Source of the DNA: Knufia peltigerae
Lineage: Eukaryota; Ascomycota; Eurotiomycetes; Chaetothyriales; Trichomeriaceae
Assembly (NCBI GenBank): GCA_030247855.1
Contig: JAPDRN010000045.1
Location: 170,442 to 234,441, forward strand
DNA: 64,000 nt
Direction: 5' to 3'
Positions 10,295 to 19,670 of this stretch are shown piece after piece. Position numbers and translations under genes: made by a program. Within the stretch, counting starts at the first letter, position 1; each line of letters starts with the position of its first letter. Below the pieces are notes generated by a model. The model was not told the DNA's origin. It was given only the letters and a program-made list of their open reading frames with translations, and did not search any database.

Positions 10295-12724
10295 TCAGGG
10301 TTTTCCATCTTCCTTTGAAGATTCCGTTGAGCCCGATGGCCCAACAAGTGTGGGTGCTATTCTTCTCTTCTTCGTCTTATTCTCCTCCTTCTCGCTTTCG
10401 CTTGTTGCACCAACGTCCCTCTTGCCCAGGACACTTCCGCTGATGGAGCTGGTCGCAGAATGATGTCCACCATGTACACTTGCTGGTGTCTGTGGTGGTG
10501 TTGACATTGGTGGTATGGCCACGGGTGGGCCTGAATTAGCAGCCGTCACCAGTGGTACATGACCCATGGTTGGGGTTGGATTATTTTGTAGACTCGTGGT
10601 CTGTATGGATGCCATTGTGGCAATAGATGATTGAGAGTTGGATCTAGCTGGACTGCCAGGACGGACAACGAATGGAGCTGGAGACTGGTGTGACACAGGG
10701 CCATGTACTGGAGATGCTTTTGTCAACGAAGGAGAAGCTGTGGCAGTAGGCGTCGGCATCGGGGTAGATCCTGCAGACGAAGTGGGGAGAGGAATAGAAG
10801 TCGAGATAACAGGGTGGTTGTAGGTCGGGTGAGGTCCTGTGTAAACCTGGCCCAGTTCGCCAGGTGAAAAGGCCAATGTAGAGCAGTACCCATCGGTCGA
10901 GGACATAAGTAGTGTCAATCCGTCATTCGACCTATATAGGGTTAGAGGCAAACTTCAATCATCATTGTATATAGCTTACCAAGTCAGGTCAGAGAATGTT
11001 GCATAATGCAAATTGCTCACGACACAGATAGGGGTCATCTGCTGAGTATCATAGACAAACACTGCATCCTGAGTGGCGACAGCGTAGATCATCCGATACG
11101 GCAACGCAAAGGCAGGGGAAGAGGATGAGTCGCCATCAGCTGTATTCCTTGGAGAAGGTGCTGACATCGATTCGGGAACGGATGTAGCAGTCGTGAGGGA
11201 CGGGGGCTCCATGATGGACGTGGGAGTTCCAGCCGTGATAGCCTCTGGAAGCAAAGGTATCTCTTCGCTGGCTGACGAGGTGTCAATGGTGATATGGTTG
11301 GTAGGTTTCGTGGTTGAACGGAGGGTATAAAGGACCGGAGAACACTTAACGGCAACGGACGGTTTCTTGTGTCCAGGTAGATGCGCAATAGGAGGTTTGT
11401 TGAAGCCAGCTCGGGTATAGATGTAGACGGTATTTGAAACGTCCTCGATAGCTTTTACAGGGTCAACCGCACTGGGAAATGCTTGCTTGTAATGACCTGC
11501 AGGGGTGAATAGCAAGCTTCCGTCCGGCGAAAAGGACAGGCGACGAAAGAAAGACGTCAGTGTTTCGTTGTGGTAGATATTCGTGTTCTTGACAGCCAGG
11601 CCCATGGCTGCGTTGAGACTAGGGGAGGAGATTTCTGGTCGCACAGCTGGCAAAGGGAGCGATGGCGCGGGAGAAGCTGAGCGGCGAAATGAGGGTGATG
11701 ATCCAAAAGAGGAACGGCGGCTCGAAGTGATCATTGGGGGGTCCATGGGAAGAGGTGTCGTCAGAGGTGTTCCAGGATTTGAGGGTGCAGGAGAGGCAAT
11801 CGATAAATTGTTTGCACTGGCATTCGACGCACGATGTGCCGATTCTACCGGCGCGGGACTGTTTGAAGATATACGTCTAGCAGGTAAATCCATCTTGTTG
11901 AATTTGCCATGTGTCGAGAGGGTAGCGGTGCCATCCTTGAGCTTCAGAGCGTAAATATGTACGGATCGATCAGACGATTGAGTTGCAACGAATTCGTTGA
12001 GAGGATCCCAAGCAACACCTTGCACGAAGTGATTATGTTCTGCTATTTGTCGTATCATGGCACCTGCAATTGTCAGTATAGCTTCTTCCTGTGCGGAAAC
12101 GGGGACATCAAACCAGTGTGTGCGTTGAATATTCTAGCCGTATTGTCGACTCCGCCTGTAATAAAATATTGACCATCAGGAGACCATGCGAGATCGTATA
12201 TTTCTGCTCCGCTGGAGGTTCTGCACATGTGCTTTATCCTCCATGTTTCCTTGTCATCCGCATGCTCTTCGCTCAAGGTAGTAATAGCAGACTCGGAAGG
12301 GACCCAAAGGAGGACATTGCCATCGTCTCCGGCCGAGGCTAGCATTTCCCCTGTGATTGTGTGAGCAAAGTGAGACATAATTTAACCGCAGACACTGACC
12401 TTTGGGACAGAATCGAACGACATTTACAGGTTGAGTATGTCTTGTAAGTGTGGATAAGTAGGTAACCTTCCTCTCTTCTCCTTGAGCTTCAATGCTCCAT
12501 AACTTGAAGCCGTTAGCTGAGGTACGAGGAGTGATGGTTGCAATGTTCATACCCGGACATTGTTGTCACTGGGAGGATGGTCAGTGGACGTATCTTATGT
12601 TTGAACAGTGGTGGACTCACTTTCCAGCAGTTGCCAATCTACCTTTTCCACGAGGATCAAAGTGAACAGAGTAGATGGGCTGATTATCATTGTGCCATGT
12701 TATGAGAAGCGGTCCAGCCTTCAT
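10295..12724 (-). CDS. CAC2: Chromatin assembly factor 1 subunit B (Cac2-like WD40 protein)
   Basis: WD40 subunit of the CAF-1 histone H3-H4 chaperone, which deposits nucleosomes behind replication forks. Proposed exons on the minus strand are 12724-12621, 12568-12553, 12502-12400, 12350-12114, 12063-10980 and 10931-10295, giving 726 aa. Splicing gives successive WD motifs: L-A-T-A-G-N-D-N-N-V-R-L-W, L-A-S-A-G-D-D-G-N-V-L-L-W, F-I-T-G-G-V-D-N-T-A-R-I-F, and V-A-T-Q-S-S-D-R-S-V-H-I-Y. The second exon is only 16 bp. The intron at 12113-12064 uses a weak GTTTGA donor, but phase and motif continuity support it. The signature V-Q-G-V-A-W-D-P-L-N-E and the late D-L-T-W-S-N-D-G-L-T-L-L-M identify the family. 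The C-terminal 150 residues are Pro/Ser/Thr-rich and end in a basic stretch. The start ATG at 12724 gives the expected M-K-A-x-P-L-L-I-x-W-H opening. Confidence 0.9.
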
Positions 12725-13620
12725 GGTTGCATTTGTTAGTGGCCTCGCAGGCCACCTTTGGAAAGGCAATCAAAACAGCCAGGTGGTGCGTGTGAAGAAG
12801 ATTATGTATGTTCAGGAACTCCGGTAGAGAATTGTCAGATGCTCAGAGCTTTCCGTGGGAGGAGAGTGATCGACACAGGTGAGAGGCTGTATGGAGAGGT
12901 GTGCAGCGGGAGTGCACCGTGCAGCCGTCTCAGGATTCCGGTCTCTGAAGAGTTTGGGGGGATTCGAGAGTAGACGGGATCAAAGACTGTGATTTGGATC
13001 ACACACAGAAAGATGCTCGTGGTTGTCAGAGGAAACTATAGAGCAAAGTGAACGCAGGCATGGGCAGAGAGGACAATGGATTAGGTGCGGTGCGGAAGGG
13101 TAACGACCCCGTATAGCTGATTGATTGAGTACTGAGAGGTGGAGATGACCTGCTGCTACAAATCTGCCCACAGGCTGCAACCCTCGAGCACCCTCAGCAT
13201 CACCACCACCACCGACAATCGCCAAATCTGTTCTCCCACGCGACGCGCCGCCCGCCTATCGCGTCAGCTATTTAACCCTTGTCAGCCGCCTCTTAATGGG
13301 CCCTCAACCACTCCCAGCTACTCACAACCGGGTTTCCGGTCAGGGCAACGCAACTTCTCAATGAACGAGTCTCCAATAATACCAGCCGTTTCATCCAGAA
13401 ATCCTCCTACTAGCGCGTCTACTGTGACAATCTACTGTGTCGCTTGGGTATTTTTTTTTAACAATCTGAACATGTCTTACTAAGCTTGGACCCAGGGCCT
13501 GAGAAGAGTATGGATTTCTTGTGTAAAGCATTCCAACAAAAATAATTCGGTACAGCTGAAGATGGATTCAGTCCCTTTGCCAAAAGTTCATCACATTACT
13601 TCTCTTCGTCGTCAATGTCT
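12725..13620. other. Long non-coding interval upstream of CAC2
   Basis: About 900 bp upstream of the CAC2 start. Around 13,200-13,300 it is C-rich with a T-T-T-A-A core (13,268-13,277) and repeated ACGCG tetrads (13,238-13,265) resembling fungal MluI-cell-cycle-box half sites. An open frame on the plus strand here lacks family features. Promoter function is inferred from position only. Confidence 0.3.
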
Positions 13621-13915
13621 GGCCTCCATGTTGCCCATCTTGTGGCCGCTTCCAATCTTCCCAAACCGATGAAAACCACCCATCCTCAAGCACATACTTC
13701 GCATTCTTCCCATGGCTGAGTTTATGCAAGCCACAGCGGGCTTTTCTCTGGCATGGCCTTGTATCGTCAAGAATCGCCCTAATGCAGTATATCGTCCAAC
13801 GCCGCCTGTGTTTTCAACATCAAGACCTTGGTTGAATGCCTTTCCAACGCCTATAGATCGAGAACCGTGGAGGTCAAGTGCACCACCGCTAAATTAGACC
13901 CGGATCAGCCTTAGC
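13621..13915 (-). other. Unidentified coding-like stretch, open on both strands
   Basis: On the minus strand the frame is open for about 93 codons after a TAA, ending at a TGA near 13,621. It has a Gly-rich composition resembling coding sequence (L-D-L-H-G-S-R-S-I-G-V-G-K, then G-R-Y-T-A-L-G-R-F). The plus strand is also open (13,712-13,897, 61 codons from ATG). I recognise neither protein. It lies just downstream of the phosphatase stop, so it could be 3' UTR, an exon of an unrecognised small gene, or an old remnant. Confidence 0.2.
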
Positions 13916-14056
13916 TGCTGAAGTCTGTTGATGTTTCATTCTTGGGCCGTATAGTGCTTTCGATCTCGGGTTCATAGTCCGCATGCAAATCAAGGGGCAT
14001 CGTTGCGCCTGGCCACCGTCACTAATGCGGTGTATTTATCGACGGATGTGTTTTGT

Positions 14057-15788
14057 TTAGAAACTCTGGGCCGATACTTGTGCAGGCTGTGCGACGTTGT
14101 TAGCTGGGACCAAGAGTTGGAAAGTAATCCACATACCGGACTGTTGAGCATATTCTGCCGTGCATTCCTGCCTCGTTTGATGTGACTCTTCAGAGCACTC
14201 GAGTCGAGGGGCTTCAGGAGTTCAAAGCTACATAGGAGATTGCTGGACACCGACATAACGGCGCCCCAATTGTCAAACTCGCCACAATACTATTCAAAGT
14301 CAGCTCTACTCATCCCGTAAAAACGAAATGACTCACGTTTGGCGCAGAAAAAACGGTGACCAGCAGTCTGTCGTTGAAAAATTCATAGCCGTCCTCAACC
14401 ACCATGTGTGCCCGGCAGACCAAGTCGAAATCATGCCTCTGAAGAAAATCCACTATGACTTTCTTGCCAAAGCAGTAACTAACTCCACGTTCGTTCGAAT
14501 CCCAGTCTTGTTCCATATCTGCAGGGTCACTCCATAGTAGATCATTGAGCAAGCCATAGTCGGGGACATCGGTTGGTCGGGCAATTTGACGAATGTCGTC
14601 CATGTGAGATAAACTGGGCGAGAGTCCCCCATGGACACAGAAGATTTTGTCTGCAACAATTGCAGCAATGGGCAAGCAATTGAAGGTATCGATGAACGTC
14701 TTCCAGATCTTGATATTGCACCTTCGTTTGCATTCATCGTAGAAGCCATAGACGCGCGTCACATTGGCGCATTCATGATTGCCTCGTAGAATGAAGAAAT
14801 TCTCCGGGTACTTCAATTTATAGCAGAATAGCAGCAGGATCGTTTCGAGGGATTGTTTGCCACGATCAACATAATCTCCTAGGAAGAGGAAGTTTGCGTT
14901 GGGAGGGAAGCCGCACATCTCGAAAAGTCGGATCAAATCATTATACTGGCCATGGATGTCGCCCACAATCTTCACAGGGGCGTTCAATTCCAGTAAAGCC
15001 GGCTGAGACAGAAGCACTTCTCGTACAGCTGTACAAATGGCGGTGATCTCAGCATTCTTCAAGCACACTGCTTTCGTAACCTTGGTACTATAGCCAGCAT
15101 CCAAGAGCCGAGAAATCATGTCGTCAAGGTCCATATCATTGACGTCGCCGATTCCCATGCCTCCTCCTGGTGATGCACCGGGCAGTTCTGCTAGTTTGGC
15201 TCGTAAAGAAGCCTTGGTCTCTGGTGCCCGGGGATTGATCTGGTTCTCACGCTTGACCAGGATCGAATCGCCGGCTTTCTGCGCCGATGAGTGATGGTGC
15301 GCCTGGTGTGGTCCTTCATCCGAAACAGCGCCTACCTCTCCTGTTCGCTGAGCACGGTCTACCGACTTGTGGCCTTTTCCGACGGATTTCGAGGTGGGCG
15401 ACGGCGGACGTGCTGGTGTGCTTGTACCTGGAGAGGGTATCTCATCATCTGCGTCTGTGGGCGAGACCGGGGATTCTACCAGAGCCGCATTGGTGATCTT
15501 TTCTCTCGGCGGCCTGGATGAGCCTGAACGGCCGCTGGCGATTGAACTGGCGTCCCCTCCGTCTAAGGCCGAGCCTGAAGCTCTTGGACTGTCATTGTTC
15601 TTTTCGTCTATCGAGTTTTTGATCTTGCTCCTGATCGAGGACCGTATGGACCTGGAAGTGCTTTCTTTTGTATCCGACTTGGATATGGAGGGATATTGTT
15701 GCAGTGTTTCAGTGGCTAAGTTGGAGGAGGAGCCGCTTTTCAAAGGAGTTCTGCTTCCATCACTGTTCTTTGACTGTTGTTGGCCCAT
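14057..15788 (-). CDS. PPZ1: PPZ-type serine/threonine protein phosphatase
   Basis: PP1-like phosphatase of the fungal Ppz group, which controls cation homeostasis and cell integrity. Exons are 15788-14337, 14289-14137 and 14086-14057 (minus strand), giving 544 aa. The N-terminal M-G-Q-Q-Q-S-K is an N-myristoylation consensus, as in Ppz1, followed by about 200 Ser/Pro-rich disordered residues. The catalytic domain carries G-D-I-H-G-Q, G-D-Y-V-D-R-G, R-G-N-H-E and H-G-G-L-S, the metallophosphoesterase signatures. Splicing at GTGAGT (14336) joins S-A-P-N to Y-C-G-E-F-D-N, and a second join yields M-L-N-S-P-P-A before the stop, both conserved in PP1/Ppz proteins. The last exon is only 30 bp but has a clean GTATGT donor, a gctaac branch site and a CACAG acceptor. 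The membrane-anchored location is inferred from the myristoylation signal. Confidence 0.93.
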
Positions 15789-16923
15789 TGAAATGAGCGA
15801 AAGCTTGGGGGGAGTGGCGGGAGAAAGAGGAAGGTAGGAATGGGTCGTGAAAGGTTCAAGGAGGTTTGAGGAGTGAGATAAGCAGCCGCTTTGAGGAATG
15901 CGTTTTGGCGACTTGATTCGGTGAACGCGGGAAGGAGCACACTTGCCGTATGCTCAAGTCGATTCAAGTCGCAAACCGACGGGAGGCTGAAGCTGAGTCT
16001 CGTCTCGGCGGTGTGTTCGCTTCATCCAGGTAGAGAGACGACGAAGGGATTCTGATCGTACGATCGGGCCAACGAAGGCGACCGGATTCTACGTCGGTGC
16101 CTGCTGGCAACAGAACTGACTGGTTAGCAGCTGGACATGTAAGGACGATTGAATATGAGCTATTTAGCAAGCCAGTCACGACGGTCCCGGCCAGGGAGAG
16201 CCAGATTGTCGCATGGGGCCATGTGGTGAAACAGCGTTGCGTCACCGTTTCTGGCAAAGGAGCATAAGAGAGAATGACTACTAACCCGTAAAAGCGTCAA
16301 AAAGACCGGCGTAGCGAAGTCGATGGAACAAACAGCGTCAGAATATACAAGATGCAGGCGGAAGATACGGAAGATAATGATCGGGAGGAAGGCTGGAAAC
16401 AATACTGTAGGAAGTACGGAGTTCTGAGATGCTTTTGTGGTTGATGCTTTTCAGTCTCCGCCCAACCAGTTGAGTGCTTGGAGGCAATAATAAGCCAGGT
16501 ACTCCGTAATAACTACAGTAATAATGCTCCGTAAGTCTGCTGCGTAGGTAGGTACCAATAATGACTCCCGGACCACCCATCGCTCTGGCTCATTATGTGA
16601 TGCAGCCTCCGGGCCCGTCGGGGGACACACATTCACCAAGCGAGCCAAACGGGCCCTTCAGCCTGTCGCCTAGTTTCCCTTGGCACCGAACCCTCCTCTC
16701 CTCTCCCCCCGTCTTCGGCCTCTTCCAGAATCTTTGGCCTGAAGCGAGGCGACCACATGCGGATAATATGCTGATACTCCCTAGGCTCGCCACGTTTCGT
16801 TTCCATCGCGACTGGCTTGCCGCTCATCATCCAGGTACCTGATAATCTCACCTGACTGAGAATATGCGTCGAAACCCTCCTTGAAGCCTAGCCGTACTCG
16901 TTACAGCCCAGGGTTATGGAGTT
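15789..16923. other. Intergenic region between PPZ1 and the LSM gene
   Basis: About 1.1 kb containing the promoter/leader of PPZ1 and the 3' end of the minus-strand LSM gene. It holds two copies of the dispersed motif (TACGGAGT at 16,415 and TACTCCGTA at 16,500-16,508). No open frame here shows a recognisable family. Confidence 0.35.
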
Positions 16924-17373
16924 TCATGATTTCCCTCTGAGTGATAAAGACTGTCCACTGGGCCACTCTCTGCGTTCCTCAACCTCTAGCTTGGTGATCT
17001 GATTTCCCGGTACTACAATGAGTCCCACGAATCTCGAGGTCATGTCACTTCGGCTTGCCTGTCCTGTAGACTTCAGCTTGCCAATGGCTGCTGCCTCGAC
17101 AGTCTTTGATGGCATTCTGTATTCAAAGGTACTCGATAGAATGATATTGCTATCCTACGGTGCGTCAGTATACAACAAAACCTGAACGTGTTTACACGGA
17201 GCTTTACCTTGTCGGTGCACCGAAATGTCCCCGTAAAGAGCCGCCCTGTTACGAGTTGTCAATAGAATTGTTTAGATGATCATCGTAGAGGCGGTGTTAC
17301 CATCAGGAGCGGTCACATGTAACGTCTTTCCCAGCAAAGACTCCAGGAATTGGCCAGCTTCAGCTTGCTCCAT
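16924..17373 (-). CDS. LSM-domain protein, N-alpha-acetyltransferase 38 (NAA38/LSMD1)-like
   Basis: Small Sm-fold protein, probably the auxiliary subunit of the NatC N-terminal acetyltransferase. The gene is visible only after splicing: exons 17373-17301, 17245-17208 and 17154-16924 (minus strand) give 113 aa. The first join turns A-P-D-G into A-P-D-G-R-L-F-T-G-T-F-R-C-T-D (the Sm1 motif), and the second continues with K-D-S-N-I-I-L. Exon 3 ends with the Sm2-like R-F-V-G-L-I-V-V-P-G-N-Q-I. Introns run 17300-17246 (GTAACA..CAG) and 17207-17155 (GTAAAG..TAG). The chosen start is the first in-frame ATG, just before E-Q-A-E-A-G-Q-F-L; an extra upstream exon is possible because CCCAG precedes it. 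The gene is divergent from BUD23. LSM membership is confident; the NAA38 label rests on domain layout and is less certain than a general LSMD1 assignment. Confidence 0.82.
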
Positions 17374-17947
17374 CTCGACTGGGAATGTTTCAAACGAGGA
17401 AAACCAGAAAATAGCCCCTTTGTATCCTCCCACACTGGGTCATCATGCTGAGTGCCTGTGCATGGTAAGCTGATTCCTCTTATGGGGATCATGGACCAAC
17501 TAATTAATGTAAGTTCATTCGAGCCTGACGCTTCAGAGGAAGAGGTAATGATGGCTTGGCGGCTTTCCCGGCGAAAAGTTAATGCGTCCACCAAGTCCTT
17601 CGTACTCGTATCGACCTGGCCACCCTATTGTCTCAAGTTTGGAGGTTGACATTCAGTGTTTTATTACTACTTTCTGTGTTTGCTTCACATGCGCGTTCCT
17701 CAATAAGCGTACTGGTCTGTATCTTTCGTGTCAATCCCCTCGGACATGGTATCCTTCTCTCGTTTGACAAGGCTAGACCTTATCGATAAGGACCGCAAGG
17801 CTGTCGGCTAAACCGTGGTGCGCTGCATTTCTCCCCCAGAAATTTATTTCACACCGTCCTGTTCGACGACACCAAACCTAATGACTTGCCCTGAACCACC
17901 TCCGTCTTCCTCTCCAGAGATCTTCCTCGAACTTCCAGTTTGTCACC
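17374..17947. promoter_or_regulatory. Shared divergent promoter of the LSM gene and BUD23
   Basis: The interval of about 570 bp separates two divergent starts, so it must drive both genes. It is pyrimidine-rich on the plus strand just before the BUD23 ATG (17,880-17,945), as is common in fungal leaders. No TATA box is evident near either start. Confidence 0.4.
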
Positions 17948-18766
17948 ATGTCTCGCCCCGAAGACCTCCTCCCGCCCGATCTCTACTACAATGACACCGA
18001 GTCTGCCAAATACACCACCTCCTCACGTATCCAAGCCATCCAAGCGTCCATGACCAACCGCGCCCTCGAACTTCTCGATCTCGATAACCCTTCCTTCATA
18101 CTCGACATAGGCTGTGGCTCCGGTCTCTCCGGCGAGATACTCTCTGAAGACGGCCACATCTGGGTCGGCATGGACATCTCCCCCAGCATGCTGGACATCG
18201 CCCTGCAACGCGAGAGTGTCGAGGGCGATCTCTTCCTCGCCGACATGGGGCAGGGCGTACCGTTCCGCGCGGGCGCGTTCGACGCCGCCATCAGCATCAG
18301 TGCCGTCCAGTGGCTCTGCAACGCCGAGACCAGCGGTGTGAGCCCCGAAGGCAGACTCCGCCGGTTTTTCGACGGCCTGTACGCCTCGTTGCGAAGAGGA
18401 GGGCGCGCCGTGTGCCAGTTCTACCCGAAGAACGAGCAGCAGAGGACTATGATAAGTCAGGCCGCCGTACGAGCCGGTTTCGGCGCCGGCATCCTCGAGG
18501 ACGACGGTGGCACCAAGAACGTCAAGACCTATCTCGTACTGAGTGTCGGTGGTGGAGACATCACGGGGACCGTGTCGAGGATGGACAATGTCGATATCGA
18601 AGACGGCCGCAGGATGAGAGAAGCCATGCACCGCAACGGACGGAAGGGGGATGTCAAGGGCAGTAAACAGTGGGTCATGAACAAGAAGGAGAAGATGAGG
18701 AGCAAAGGAAAGATCGTGAAGACAGACTCCAAATACACTGGGAGAAGGAGAGGGCCCAAGTTTTGA
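17948..18766 (+). CDS. BUD23: 18S rRNA (guanine-N7)-methyltransferase Bud23
   Basis: S-adenosylmethionine-dependent methyltransferase that modifies a guanine of 18S rRNA at N7 during small-subunit biogenesis, with Trm112 as the usual partner. The uninterrupted 272-aa frame matches the family length. It opens with the typical M-S-R-P-E and Y-Y-N-D-x-E-x-x-K-Y. SAM motif I is I-L-D-I-G-C-G-S-G-L-S-G (residues about 51-62); an acidic motif follows in V-G-M-D-I-S-P-S-M-L. The catalytic-domain C-terminus carries S-A-V-Q-W-L-C-N and a long basic tail with repeated Lys-rich segments ending R-R-R-G-P-K-F. That tail is the WBS_methylT domain specific to Bud23/WBSCR22. Transcribed divergently from the LSM-domain gene. 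The assignment is firm. Confidence 0.96.
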   Translation: MSRPEDLLPPDLYYNDTESAKYTTSSRIQAIQASMTNRALELLDLDNPSFILDIGCGSGLSGEILSEDGHIWVGMDISPSMLDIALQRESVEGDLFLADMGQGVPFRAGAFDAAISISAVQWLCNAETSGVSPEGRLRRFFDGLYASLRRGGRAVCQFYPKNEQQRTMISQAAVRAGFGAGILEDDGGTKNVKTYLVLSVGGGDITGTVSRMDNVDIEDGRRMREAMHRNGRKGDVKGSKQWVMNKKEKMRSKGKIVKTDSKYTGRRRGPKF

Positions 18767-19670
18767 ACCAAGGATGACCCTCAGACGAAGTTTACGAATC
18801 GAATGATTGAATGGACACGACCTTTTGGGCATGGTGGGACTCTTTTTTTCTCCTCCCCACCATCCTGCCGCCTTTCGCGATGCTCTCTCTCATCTTCTCT
18901 CCCCCTAGACGACATCTGAACTGAGATGAGAAAAGTCAGTGTCAACTCATGAAGGAAGCGCTGATGTATACTGTGAGCGTGGCCGGAAGGCGGACAAATT
19001 CGTGACGAGGGATCGTCCACCATGTACGGAGTTCCAGTCAAGCGTGTTGTCGACACAACGAATGCCAGAGCATATCGACACCGTGCCTGGTCAGAAAAAG
19101 GAAAAGCCCGGCTTGCAGGAACCTGGCCCAGCCCTGTATTACACTACGTTTCGATAACCGGGACGCTTTCGACGAACCGGTTTTTTTGTGGACATTGGTC
19201 AGGCTGGGTGCAAGGAAGACACCGTCATTCTCGACGGTCGCGCGCAGTGCCTCCGCGAGGCTCGAATCCACGACACGCATCCAGGGCCAAAACGAATGAC
19301 CTCTCAGTTTGGACGGACCAAGCGAGTACCACATAAAGTCTCGGACGGAGACGGGGATAGAGAGACCTAGGCTGACACGACCCTGGACTCAAGAACAAAG
19401 AAATAGGGCAAATTAAAAGGCAGTGGTCAAAGTTCGAAATGCTTATACGTGGCCTCGTGTGTTCTCTTTTTTGCCCCTATTCAACAATCCGATTCGGCCT
19501 CTTCTTATGCTTTGGACCGACGATACATCATGCAATGACTTACGTGGGAGAAGGAAAAGGAAGACTTAAATTCATATCCAATTCGAGCTCAAGTAATGGC
19601 ACTTTCTCGGCCCTTTCTCTTATCCAATGCTCGAGTTCTCCTTGGGCCTGTTTCTTGTTTCTAAACTTAT
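18767..19670. other. Convergent 3' region between BUD23 and the mannosidase gene
   Basis: About 900 bp between the stops of two convergent genes, holding their 3' UTRs. It is C/T-rich around 18,840-18,910 and carries one TACGGAGT copy near 19,025. I see no gene here. Confidence 0.35.

Noticed and set aside
13238..13265. ACGCG-rich patch upstream of CAC2 as a cell-cycle box
   Set aside because: Half-site matches only, in a GC-rich stretch; too weak for a claim of binding.
18023..18832. 269-codon minus-strand frame across BUD23
   Set aside because: It mirrors the BUD23 gene in antisense and has no family motif.
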